Source of the DNA: Deltaproteobacteria bacterium | GTDB taxonomy: Bacteria > Myxococcota_A > UBA796 > GCA-2862545 | Direction of reading: 5' to 3' | Length of the DNA stretch: 40,039 bases | Assembly: GCA_016938035.1 (NCBI GenBank) | Contig: JAFGVK010000067.1 | Coordinates: forward strand, 1 to 40,039 | Part shown: piece after piece, positions 1-6,937 of the stretch | Numbering within the stretch: the stretch's first letter is position 1 | Layout: each line of letters starts with the position of its first letter | Program-made: the position numbers and the translations under genes | Notes under the pieces: model-generated | Seen by the model: only the letters and a program-made list of their open reading frames with translations | Databases searched by the model: none | What the model was told of the DNA's origin: nothing

Positions 1-66
1 GCGGCGATGCGCCGGATCCTCGACTCCTATCGCGTACACGTCATCGTTCCCTCGACCGCCCCGTGA
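1..66 (+). CDS. 3' tail of a CDS cut by the window edge
   Basis: The first base opens a reading frame that runs 21 codons to a TGA at 64-66; the peptide ends in YRVHVIVPSTAP. There is no start in the window and no recognisable domain in so short a piece, so no function is assigned. It is called coding only because it is open from the edge, has the high third-position GC of the neighbours, and is followed by clearly non-coding repeat DNA. It could equally be chance. Confidence 0.3.
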   Translation, partial: AAMRRILDSYRVHVIVPSTAP

Positions 67-277
67 TCAGTTTGGGAACCACACCCTGTGGGCGCTGTGC
101 GTGCCGCTGCCCGATGGGGGGCCGCGGAGGGGGTCCGGGCGCCGCGCCCTTGGGTCGGTCGGCGTGGGGGCGCCCCGCCCTGGGGAGGAGGTCCACGACC
201 CGCCCGAGGAGAGCGCGGGAACAGCCGTCGAGAGGCCCGCGAGTCGGCGCCATCCTGCCAACGCTAGCTCGACAGGT

Positions 278-421
278 TGAGCCCCCGAGAGACCCCCCTC
301 TGCGCGTGGCAAGGCCGCCGACGCTGCGGGAGAACACCGATTTTCGTCGCAACGCGCTACGAACGCACCAGCGTCTTGGGAGCGGCAGCGCAGCGGTGGG
401 ACGTTGTTTGCGAGGGGCTCA
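278..421 (+). mobile_element. MITE-like element A, copy 1
   Basis: This is a 144-bp non-coding unit that begins TGAGCCCCC and ends GAGGGGCTCA, so its ends are inverted repeats. It is flanked by AGGT at 274-277 and AGGT at 422-425, a perfect 4-bp target-site duplication. The interior shares long runs with copies at 426, 15159 and 34289 (inverted), including CTCTGCGCGTGGCAAGGCC, CAACGCGCTACGAACG and GGCAGCGCAGCGGTGGG. It carries no reading frame of its own. A non-autonomous transposable element fits best. Confidence 0.85.
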
Positions 422-425
422 AGGT

Positions 426-568
426 TGAGCCTCCCGTAAGACCCCCCTCTGCGCGTGGCAAGGCCGCCGACGCCGAGGGAGAACGGCGATTTTCTTCGCA
501 ACGCGCTACGAACGCACCAGCGTCTTGGGAGCGGCAGCGCAGCGGTGGGACTATTTACGAGGGGCTCA
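426..568 (+). mobile_element. MITE-like element A, copy 2
   Basis: This is 143 bp in the same orientation as copy 1, separated from it only by the shared AGGT at 422-425. A third AGGT follows at 569-572. The ends are TGAGCCTCCCGTAAG and TTTACGAGGGGCTCA. It is about 90% identical to copy 1 by eye, so the pair is recent or has been homogenised. The head-to-tail arrangement sharing one target repeat suggests unequal recombination between AGGT repeats, or insertion immediately beside an existing copy. Confidence 0.85.
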
Positions 569-574
569 AGGTTC

Positions 575-862
575 GGCCTTGGTCATCGTTTCCCCCAGGC
601 GGGTCTTGCGGGGAGGGTCTCCGGCACGGGGGTAGCGCCCGATCACGCGGGGGGAAAGGGGGCGGCAAGCCCCCAGCGGGGGGGGATTGGGGGGGGAAGC
701 ACTTCCCGACCTCAACGGGGGCGACGAGGGAGGGCGAAGCCGCCCTTGGCGGCGTCCCTAAGGCCGTCGGAAATATGGATCTCAGCGCGCTGGCAGTGCC
801 CTCTCCTCTCGCAGGCACGGCAAGCGGTGAGCAGACCTGGGGCCAAACGATGATAATGGACC
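575..862. repeat. Candidate 288-bp element C with imperfect inverted ends
   Basis: The left end GGCCTTGGTCATCGTTTC (575-592) and the right end, read on the minus strand as GGTCCATTATCATCGTTTGG (from 862), share the core TCATCGTTT at matching distances from the edges. The same end motif, in right-end orientation, recurs just after the transposase remnant (6536-6559) and, more weakly, at 5401-5424. No coding frame of interest lies inside. It may be a non-autonomous derivative of the DUF6399-type element; the terminal match is imperfect and no target duplication is clear. Confidence 0.4.
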
Positions 863-1183
863 GAAGGAGCCCTCGGACAGGACCTCCGGCCCATGCGTCC
901 GCTCCTTGCTCACGATAGCCGCAGATTGGCCAGGCAGATCCATCTCTATGGAGGACATCGTGATCATGGTGGCCGATCGGCTCGGGCGCAGCGGCCCTTC
1001 GCCGCCCCTGCCACCCCCGTGGATCGTCCCGGCTGGGCGCTATAACGAATGAACCACTGTTATCGGCGCGCGTCTCGCTCTCCGCGCCGGGCGCTGGGGC
1101 ACTCCGGCCCGCTGCCAAGCGGGTGGTTCCACGACGTGGTGCGCTCGGACCGGACCTCCTGTCGGATGAAGTCGTCCGTCGCG

Positions 1184-1316
1184 TCTTCCAGAGCGCAGAC
1201 GTGCGCCGAGTCGCGGGGCCTGTCGGTGCGTCGCTCCCTAGGGACGAAGAACACTGCTGTACGCGACGAGCGTAGGGACAAGGCCCCGCGTCGAGTGGCC
1301 AGCGACTCGGCGCCCT
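1184..1316 (+). mobile_element. MITE-like element B, copy 1
   Basis: The unit starts TCTTCCAG. From 1199 the left inverted end includes GCGCCGAGTCGC, and the right end is GCGACTCGGCGC, a perfect 12-bp inverted pair. The interior contains the palindrome TCCCTAGGGA, then CGCGACGAGCG, GGGACAAGGCC and GTCGAGTGGCCAGCG, all shared with copies at 7852 and 34433. Its last base coincides with the first base of the stop triplet of the neighbouring minus-strand sugar kinase gene. Confidence 0.75.
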
Positions 1317-2125
1317 CAGGGGGTGCCGGCGCCGACACGGCACAGGGCAGCCGCGCCGCGGGTGGCGGCGAGGGCGAGGGCCTCGGGGGGGGCGAGGGCG
1401 GAGGCCAGGGCCCAGGCGAGCCCGGCGGCGAAGCTGTCGCCGGCGCCGTAGGCGTCGAGGCGGGGGCCGGGCAGGGGGGCGGGGTCCCAGCGGCCGGCGG
1501 CGGAGGCGGTCCGCCAGGCCCCGCCGCGGGCGCCGTCGGTGGTCGCGACGAGCGCGGGGGGGACGAGAAGATCGCCGTCCCGGTAGCGCTCGGAGGGGTC
1601 GCTGGCGGAGTGGACGAGGGCGTCGAGACGGACCCCGGACGCGCGCACCACGTCGAGCACCCTGGCGGTGGCCACCAGCACCCTGGCGCGCCGGGCGGCG
1701 CGGAGCAGGGGGGCGTCCCCCTTGCAGAAGTAGACGGCGTCGAGGTCGTCGAAGGTGGCGGGGTCCACCTCGGCGCCGGTGGCCCACTGTGCGGGACCCA
1801 CCACCACGATGGTGCGCTCCCCGTCGGGGTCCAGCAGGGTCACCGCCTGGCGGTGGGCCTCGGCCCGGGTGGGGCCCACCACGCGCACCCCGTGCCGCGC
1901 CAGGTGCGCGGGGATGCGCTGTCCCAGGGGATCTGAGCCCAGGGCCGTCACCAGGAGGCAGCCGCCGGCGAGGCGGGCGAGGTCGGCCGCGGCGGCACCG
2001 CCGCCCCCGGCGGGCTCCAGGCGCTCCCCCGCCGAGCGGAGTATGGCCCCGGGGGAGGGGGCCCCGTCGACCTGGAGGAAGCGGACCCACTCGACATGTC
2101 CGACGACGGCGACCCGGTGCGTCAT
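1316..2125 (-). CDS. PfkB-family carbohydrate kinase
   Basis: A 269-residue ribokinase-fold kinase expected to transfer the gamma-phosphate of ATP to a sugar or nucleoside. The C-terminal signature DAYGAGDSFAAGL (residues 224-236) holds the anion-hole GAGD and catalytic Asp230. The N-terminal substrate-side glycine stretch GGGGAAAADLARLAG lies at 40-54. The length is a little below the usual 300 or so. The start is an ATG preceded by AGGAGG at good spacing. The substrate cannot be read from the sequence. The gene is alone on this strand apart from the lipoprotein gene 183 bp upstream. Its stop codon abuts element B copy 1, so the native 3' end may have been replaced by the insertion. Confidence 0.88.
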   Translation of the reverse strand: MTHRVAVVGHVEWVRFLQVDGAPSPGAILRSAGERLEPAGGGGAAAADLARLAGGCLLVTALGSDPLGQRIPAHLARHGVRVVGPTRAEAHRQAVTLLDPDGERTIVVVGPAQWATGAEVDPATFDDLDAVYFCKGDAPLLRAARRARVLVATARVLDVVRASGVRLDALVHSASDPSERYRDGDLLVPPALVATTDGARGGAWRTASAAGRWDPAPLPGPRLDAYGAGDSFAAGLAWALASALAPPEALALAATRGAAALCRVGAGTP

Positions 2126-2308
2126 GGCGCCTCCTGCCTCCAGGTAGATAGCACGTCGCCATCAGGCGATGGGGTGAGCCGCAGCGCGGGTGGGGAGCGG
2201 CGTGACTCCTGGCGGTGGGGACGCAGCAGAGCCCTGGCGCCGGAGGCTGGCGGACGCCACGGGCAAACCTGCCTCGATGTGCGCGGTCCGGCGCTCCCGT
2301 TCGACGCC

Positions 2309-2761
2309 CTAGCGGAACTGCACCGCCACGTCGCCGTTCTTGGCGATGGTCAGCTCCACCCGCTGGGTGGTGCCCACCTCTCTGGTGGGACAGGTGGTGC
2401 GGCCGATCTCCCAGGCCACTGTGGCGTTGCGCTCGGTGGTCGCCTCGCCGATGTGCCAGGAGCCTGACTCCTGGCAGTCGAACTCCTCGAACGAGGCCTT
2501 CATCAGCCCGTTGGCGCGCCAGGTGCCGTCGAGGTCGAAGTTCATCGAGCTGTAGGTGAGCCTGACCTCTGATCCCTGGATCGGCGCCCAGTCGCGGATC
2601 GCCGTGTGGACGAGGTTGTCGGCGAAGGCGCGCGCCTCGGAGGTGTCGGGCATCTCCACGGTGATCGGGGGGGGCGCTGCCTCGGCGGGGGCGACAGGCG
2701 CCGCCTCCTTGGGGCCGCAGGCGGTGAGGAGCAAGGCGGGGAGCAGGGACAGGATTCTCAT
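2309..2761 (-). CDS. Small lipoprotein of unknown function
   Basis: A 150-residue precursor: MRILSLLPALLLTAC is a lipoprotein signal peptide with the lipid-modified cysteine at residue 15. A Pro/Ala-rich linker follows, then a ~115-residue domain with two further cysteines (in DCQES and TTCPT) and beta-rich character. I do not recognise the domain. The start is the ATG just before RILSLL because GAGAAG lies at ribosome-binding distance; the in-frame ATG seven codons earlier would spoil the signal peptide. It diverges from the beta-helix gene at 2862 across a 100-bp gap that must hold both promoters. A periplasmic or outer-membrane location is inferred. Confidence 0.72.
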   Translation of the reverse strand: MRILSLLPALLLTACGPKEAAPVAPAEAAPPPITVEMPDTSEARAFADNLVHTAIRDWAPIQGSEVRLTYSSMNFDLDGTWRANGLMKASFEEFDCQESGSWHIGEATTERNATVAWEIGRTTCPTREVGTTQRVELTIAKNGDVAVQFR

Positions 2762-2861
2762 GATCTTCTCTCGGGCATACACCCCTGTAGCGCGGCGTGC
2801 CCTCGCGGGGGAGGGGCGTGTGCGCTACCCTCTGGGGGTCTGCTCCCCGGAGGACCTTGCG

Positions 2862-3986
2862 ATGAAGCGTGCGGTGCGGTTCCAGCTCCCGGAGCAGGTG
2901 CAGGTGGAGGGGCTTGGGATCGGCTCGGGCGAGGCGGTGTGGCTGGGGCGTCCCGCGGCGGAGAGCCTGCTGGGAGCGGCGCGCAGGGCGGGTCTGGGCG
3001 GGGAGGGGGAGGACGCGGTGAGCCTGAGCGCCGGAGCGGTGGCCACCGCGGCGACGCTCCGGGCCTTCGCGCGCCGCTGCCAGGCCAGCGAGGGCGACGT
3101 GGTGGGGAGCCTGAGCGGGGTGCTGGGGAGGTGGTCGGAGGAGGCGGCGCTGGGCCCCCCCGCGCGCCTGCGCTACCTGCGGGGCGGGGGTCAGTGGAGT
3201 GAGGCGCGGGAGCAGGCGGCGGAGCGGGTGGTGCTGGAGGGGCAGGCCCGGGAGCTGCCCGTCCCGCTGGCGGACCGCCCCGCGGGGCGGCGGGTGGCGC
3301 TGCCCTGGTCCGAGCTGGGCCTGTGGTCTACCGACCACTGGGCGGGGGTGCTGTGGGCCAACCTGTTGGCGATGGGGCCGTGGATGGTGGGGGTGCTGCT
3401 GGGCCCCAGGTGGCTGGCGCCGCTCAGGGTGCTGTGGGGGATCGCCCGCACCCGCAGCCTGCGGCCAGAGGTGGTGGCGGGGGGCCTCAACCGGCTTGGG
3501 CGGGGCGCCTGGGTCCACCCCTCGGCGGTGGTGGAGGGGTGCGTGCTGGGGGCGGGGGCGGTGGTCGACGCGGGGGCGGTGGTGCGCGGGTCGGTGCTGG
3601 GGGAGGGCGCGCGGGTGGAGCCGGCGGCGCTGGTGTTGGGCTCGGTGCTGGGGGCTGGGGCGGTGGTGCAGCGCCACGCCTGGGCCCAGTTCTCGGTGCT
3701 GCACCAGGGGGCAGCCCACGGGGGCGCGATGCAGCTCGGGGTGCTGGGCCCAGAGGCCTCGGTAAAGGGGGGCGCCTACCTCCTCGACCAGGGCGCCTCG
3801 CGGGGGGTGCGGGCCTCGCGGGGCGGGGCGCTCTACGCGGCGCCGCTCGGCCTGCTGGGGGTAGGGGTGGGGCGCGGCGCGCTGGTCGCCTCTGGGGTGT
3901 GGGTGGCGCCTGGGCGCACGGTGCCGCCCGGGGCGGTGCTGCTCCCCAGGCCTGGGCTGGTGCTGCGGCCAGAGGACCAGGCGTGA
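2862..3986 (+). CDS. Left-handed beta-helix (hexapeptide-repeat) protein
   Basis: A 374-residue protein. The N-terminal ~150 residues are unrecognised, and residues ~165-195 are hydrophobic (VLWANLLAMGPWMVGVLLG), possibly membrane-associated. Residues ~213-280 form hexapeptide repeats of the LbH fold (WVHPSAVVEG, CVLGAGAVVDAG, SVLGAGAVV), with more turns at ~335-365. LbH domains occur in acyltransferases and in the C-terminal half of sugar-nucleotidyltransferases; no nucleotidyltransferase GxGTRLxP motif is present here. GGAGG sits 9 bases before the ATG. The GTGA overlap with the next gene, a GT2 glycosyltransferase, implies translational coupling and a joint role in building a glycan or glycolipid. 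Confidence 0.72.
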   Translation: MKRAVRFQLPEQVQVEGLGIGSGEAVWLGRPAAESLLGAARRAGLGGEGEDAVSLSAGAVATAATLRAFARRCQASEGDVVGSLSGVLGRWSEEAALGPPARLRYLRGGGQWSEAREQAAERVVLEGQARELPVPLADRPAGRRVALPWSELGLWSTDHWAGVLWANLLAMGPWMVGVLLGPRWLAPLRVLWGIARTRSLRPEVVAGGLNRLGRGAWVHPSAVVEGCVLGAGAVVDAGAVVRGSVLGEGARVEPAALVLGSVLGAGAVVQRHAWAQFSVLHQGAAHGGAMQLGVLGPEASVKGGAYLLDQGASRGVRASRGGALYAAPLGLLGVGVGRGALVASGVWVAPGRTVPPGAVLLPRPGLVLRPEDQA

Positions 3987-5110
3987 GCGCCCTCCTCGCC
4001 CTGTGGCTGGCGATCACCCTGCTGAGCTGGGCCCTGCTCCTGGCCGGCGGCGCGTGGGACAAGGGCTGGAGGTTGGGTCCCGGTGCGGCCGAGGGGCAGG
4101 TGCGGGTGGTGGTGCCGGCCCGCGACGAGGTGGAGAACATCGGGGCCTGTGTCAGGGCGGTGCTGGCCTCTGAGCACCAGGGGCTGCGGCTGGTGGTGGT
4201 CGATGACGACAGCCGGGACGGCACGGGGGCGGCAGCCCTCGCCGCTGGGGGGGGCGACCCCAGGCTGGAGCTGCGTCGTGCTGGGCCGCGTCCCGAGGGG
4301 TGGTCGGGCAAGGCCTGGGCGGTGCAGCAGGGGGCGGATGACGCCGCGTGCCCCTGGCTGCTGTTCCTCGACGCGGACGTGCGCCTGGACCCTGGGGCGC
4401 TGGGCGCGATGCTCGCTCGCGCCGAGGCCGATGGCGCCGAGCTCCTGTCCCTGTTTGGGAGCTGGGAGCTGGTGGGCCTGTGGGAGCGGGTGGTGATTCC
4501 CGCCATCGGCTGGTTCATCCGGGGGGCGCAGGACCTCGACGCGCTCAACGGGGAGGGGGCCAGCCGCCCCGCCTTCGCCAACGGGCAGGTGATCCTTGTC
4601 CGCACCGAGGCCTGGCGGGCCTGGGGGGGCCACGGGGCGGTGCGTGGCGAGGTGCTCGACGACGTGCGCTTGGCGCAGGTGGCGCGGGCTGCGGGGGGGC
4701 GGCTGCGCCTGCTCCACGCGCCGTGGGCGTTCAGGGTGCGCCTGTACCGGTCCCTAGGGGAGATCGTGCAGGGCTACCGCAAGAACCTCTACGAGGGGAT
4801 GGGCAGGCGCCCCGCCCTGGCGCTGATCGCCGCGGCGCTGGTGGGCCTCACCTCGGTGTTGCCCTGGGTAGCGCTGCCGCTGCTCCTGTGGCGCGGCCCA
4901 GGCTGGGGGAGCGCGGGGGCGCTGCTGGCGGTGGGGATGATGACCCTGTTCCGCTGGCGGATCGAGCGTCAGGACGGCAGGAGCGGGCTCATCGCGCCGC
5001 TGCACGGACTGGGGGCCCTGGTGCTGCTCGGGGTGCTCCTCGCCTCTATGGCGGGGGGGAGGGTCCGCTGGAAGGGGCGCGCCTTCGTCGGCGGGCGGAC
5101 CGCGGAGTAG
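3983..5110 (+). CDS. GT2-family glycosyltransferase, HpnB/CrtQ-like, membrane-anchored
   Basis: A 375-residue GT-A glycosyltransferase. An N-terminal membrane helix (residues 4-23) precedes the catalytic domain: VVVPARDEVENI (42-53), VVDDDSRDGT (72-81), GWSGKAWA (106-113), metal-binding DAD (130-132) and a candidate general base in the EVLDDV stretch (223-228). Three hydrophobic segments follow (~278-303, 311-325, 340-356). The GWSGKxWA phrase and layout resemble hopanoid-associated HpnB and chlorobactene glucosyltransferase CrtQ, which glycosylate membrane lipids; the actual acceptor is unknown. The GTG start overlaps the upstream stop codon (GTGA). Confidence 0.82.
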   Translation: MSALLALWLAITLLSWALLLAGGAWDKGWRLGPGAAEGQVRVVVPARDEVENIGACVRAVLASEHQGLRLVVVDDDSRDGTGAAALAAGGGDPRLELRRAGPRPEGWSGKAWAVQQGADDAACPWLLFLDADVRLDPGALGAMLARAEADGAELLSLFGSWELVGLWERVVIPAIGWFIRGAQDLDALNGEGASRPAFANGQVILVRTEAWRAWGGHGAVRGEVLDDVRLAQVARAAGGRLRLLHAPWAFRVRLYRSLGEIVQGYRKNLYEGMGRRPALALIAAALVGLTSVLPWVALPLLLWRGPGWGSAGALLAVGMMTLFRWRIERQDGRSGLIAPLHGLGALVLLGVLLASMAGGRVRWKGRAFVGGRTAE

Positions 5111-5458
5111 AGCCAGCGCGCACCGCTCCGTCCGGCGGACCGTCCGGCCAGCATCACCGTCTGGCTCAGGCGCTGGTCACGGGCGCAGCGCTGGAGGAGG
5201 GGCGAGGCGCTGCTGAGGGTCTGAGCGGTGGATCTCCGACGGCCTCCGGGCTGCCGCAAAGGGTGCTCCTCCCTCCCTCTTGTCTCGCGTTGGGGCGGAG
5301 GATGGTGTCACCCCATGCCCCAAAGAGGGCGCGCCGCCGGCCGCTCCCCCGCGTGCTGGGGCGCCAGGCCCCGCGCCAGCGGCCCCACAGAACGACCCAC
5401 CTGGGCGATCTGATGATCAGGGCCCACCCGCAGGGAGGCCAGCGGATCGGTGCCAGAC
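5111..5458. other. Intergenic region with repeat end-fragments
   Basis: No gene is seen. The stretch contains a copy-like fragment of the candidate C end motif (TGGGC, then five bases, then GATGATCAGGGCC, 5402-5424). A 19-base end-fragment of element B (AGGCCAGCGGATCGGTGCC, 5436-5454) is identical to the end of the copy near 34570. The tRNA terminator follows immediately. These pieces suggest repeated insertion and decay of small elements beside the tRNA genes. Confidence 0.5.
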
Positions 5459-5490
5459 AAAAAAAACCCTGCCACCAGAGGGAGGCAGGG
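5459..5490 (-). terminator. Intrinsic terminator of the tRNA-Gly unit
   Basis: On the minus strand: CCCTGCC, a 10-base loop, GGCAGGG, then eight T residues. This is a 7-bp GC-rich stem with a perfect T-tract, four bases after the encoded CCA end of the last tRNA. It is the only classical terminator with a full T-tract that I see in the window. Confidence 0.9.
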
Positions 5491-5493
5491 TAA

Positions 5494-5568
5494 TGGAGCG
5501 GGTGATCAGACTTGAACTGACGACAGCCACGTTGGCAACGTGGGGCTCTACCACTGAGCTACACCCGC
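5494..5568 (-). tRNA. tRNA-Gly(GCC), second of the pair
   Basis: The minus-strand 75-mer folds as a complete cloverleaf: acceptor GCGGGTG/CACCCGC, D-arm GCTC/GAGC with loop AGTGGTA, anticodon stem CCACG/CGTGG with loop TTGCCAA, and T-arm GTCAG/CTGAT with loop TTCAAGT. The anticodon GCC (5534-5536 on the plus strand) reads GGC/GGU glycine codons. The discriminator is U, as expected for bacterial tRNA-Gly, and CCA is encoded. It is identical to the tRNA at 5591-5665. Confidence 0.96.
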
Positions 5569-5590
5569 ATGAACATCGCTGTTCAGGAGA

Positions 5591-5665
5591 TGGAGCGGGT
5601 GATCAGACTTGAACTGACGACAGCCACGTTGGCAACGTGGGGCTCTACCACTGAGCTACACCCGC
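5591..5665 (-). tRNA. tRNA-Gly(GCC), first of the pair
   Basis: Identical in all 75 positions to the tRNA at 5494-5568, including the encoded CCA; its anticodon GCC is at 5631-5633. It lies first in the transcription unit, right behind a sigma-70-like promoter. The 22-bp linker to the second tRNA contains a small hairpin (GAACA/TGTTC), a likely processing site. The perfect identity indicates a recent tandem duplication or gene conversion. Confidence 0.96.
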
Positions 5666-5676
5666 TTGGTGACCGC

Positions 5677-5704
5677 CATCTAACCGGAGCACGGGGGGTG
5701 TCAA
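5677..5704 (-). promoter_or_regulatory. Sigma-70-like promoter of the tRNA-Gly operon
   Basis: On the minus strand a perfect TTGACA (-35) is followed, after 16 bp, by TAGATG (-10-like). Transcription would start about 5-7 bases after the -10 box, within a few bases of the first mature tRNA 5' end at 5665. A short or absent leader is typical of tRNA units. Confidence 0.7.
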
Positions 5705-5774
5705 GCGCGCTGTGCTCAAAATCAACCCGCTGGCGCCTCGCTACCAGGAGGGTGTGGCGTTGCAGCACCGATAG

Positions 5775-6530
5775 CATCGGATCCGGGCCCTCGTTGCACC
5801 CTCGCTGGCGCCACGACCCTACGGCCTCGACCTCCGTCCCTGGCGGGTCGCCCTCCGCTGGGTGGTTCGCTGGCTCGCCGTGCACGAGGCGGAGGGGGGG
5901 CCGGCCTGGAGGACCAGCCCCCTGTGTCACCACAGTCGTCGTGTCCAGCCAGCCTGAGTGTTGACCTTCGTCGTGGCCACGATCGGCTCCGTCCACCCCG
6001 AGCTCGCCCTCCGCCACGCGGGCTTGGGCATCCCGTCCGCCCTGCGTGCAGGGGGCGCCACCCGGCTGGTCCCAGGCCGGTACCTCCAGCAGGTCGCCTC
6101 CCGCGCGTCCCTGGCCCAGGACCGACGCGACCTCGCAGCGACCGCCGATCGAACGCTCGCGCCCCTGCAAGCCCCCGACCACCCGCTGCAGCACCTCGAC
6201 GCTGAGACCGCCGAGCAGCTCCACGCCGAAGTGAAGACCTGCGCCGTGCTGTTTCAGCGATCCAGCGCCTGTGAGGAGGGGCGCAACGGGCCGCTCGCCC
6301 TCCTCCACCATGGACTGCACCGCCACACCGAGACGAGGCGCGCGGCCCTCACGGTGGTCCACAGCGTCCACACCCGACGGCCCGACGGGATCACCCCGGC
6401 GGAGCGGTGCTTCGAGGCCGATCACCGCGACCTCTTCACCGCGTTGCTGGACCGGACGCCGCAGCGCGCGAGGCCAGCGAAGACGCGCTCGCTCGGGCCC
6501 TCCAGGACCGCCGAGCGGTGCGTCTCATGA
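5775..6530 (+). pseudogene. DUF6399-type transposase remnant (C-terminal part)
   Basis: From 5958 the frame encodes about 190 residues containing LFQRSSACEEGRNGPLALLH, HGLHRHTETRRAALTVVHS, RRPDGITPAERCF and RDLFTALLDRTPQRARPAK. This matches, as I recall the family, the conserved C-terminal part of DUF6399-domain transposases (CVEGRNGxLALRHHGLHR, RRxDGTTAAERFF, DLFEWLLDxxxxPARPAK). The same frame continues upstream (IRALVAPSLAPRPYGLDLRP onward) to about 5775 but is broken by a TGA at 5955-5957, and there is a TAG at 5772. The N-terminal two-thirds of the family's usual length is missing. It is a dead insertion-sequence gene; a repeat motif seen elsewhere begins 5 bases after its stop. Confidence 0.75.
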
Positions 6531-6535
6531 CCCCC

Positions 6536-6559
6536 TTGGGCTCAACGATGATCAAGGCC
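6536..6559 (+). repeat. Candidate right end of the transposase-bearing element
   Basis: TTGGGCTCAACGATGATCAAG followed by GCC lies 5 bases after the transposase remnant's stop codon. Close relatives occur at 839-862 (GGGGCCAAACGATGATAATG), inverted at 575-596, and at 5401-5424. A repeated motif so close behind a transposase gene is the position expected of an insertion-sequence terminus. The first part, GGGCTCA, also equals the terminal bases of element A. Confidence 0.4.
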
Positions 6560-6937
6560 AGAATTGCATGTCGGGCGACGACGGGGCGCCACGCGCGCCA
6601 GGTCGGTCAACCCCACGAGGATCCCGCCCGCACCCTCCTCGGTGGGCGGTGGCGGGCGCTCGCCCAGCGGGCGGGTGCGGTGCCCTCCTGTCGCGTCGAG
6701 AGGCGGTCTTATGCGGGGATGAAGCAGAGGCACGGCCCGCGGTGCGGTGTGCCCGCCGATCCGATCAGCGCGGTGGACGAGCGGGCGCGATCCGGGTAGT
6801 CCGAGAGCGCGCATGTGCACGCGATCCGCACGAGGCAGCTGCGCGACAGGCGCTGGTCCGAACCAGCCAGCGCCGCGTGGCTCGCCACCAGAGCCACAGG
6901 GCTTCGGGACGCCCACGCACCCGACCCAGGATGAGCG
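6560..6937. other. Intergenic region, no gene seen
   Basis: There are about 380 bp with no supportable gene. Short GC-rich frames run through it, but none has a ribosome-binding site, a recognisable product or a matching neighbour. The promoter of the spermidine-synthase-like gene at 6938 is expected near the right end, but no convincing -35/-10 pair is visible. Confidence 0.4.

Larger units (their letters stand above)
67..1315. other. Gene-free region rich in small repeats
   Basis: No credible gene is seen over about 1.25 kb, although GC-rich frames are open by chance. It holds a B-family end remnant (227-251), two tandem copies of element A (278-421 and 426-568), a 288-bp stretch bounded by imperfect inverted repeats (575-862), and a B-family copy (about 1184-1316). 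A short plus-strand open stretch at about 897-1051 includes the phrase ISMEDIVIMVADRLGRSG. It could be a worn transposase or DNA-binding remnant, but I cannot place it in a family. Confidence 0.6.

Noticed and set aside
278..568. The A1/A2 tandem as a CRISPR array
   Set aside because: There are only two units of ~144 bp with no spacer between them; unit length, inverted ends and target duplications indicate a transposable element.
782..967. A 61-codon minus-strand frame as a small gene
   Set aside because: It overlaps the candidate C element end and has no ribosome-binding site or recognisable family.
555..3719. A very long open frame on the minus strand spanning the sugar kinase and glycan genes
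   Set aside because: Its product is Arg/Pro/His-rich low-complexity sequence typical of the antisense of high-GC coding DNA. It overlaps well-supported genes, so it is a shadow.
5583..6425. A 280-codon minus-strand frame over the tRNAs and transposase remnant
   Set aside because: It runs through a tRNA gene and opposite the recognisable transposase frame; there is no domain.
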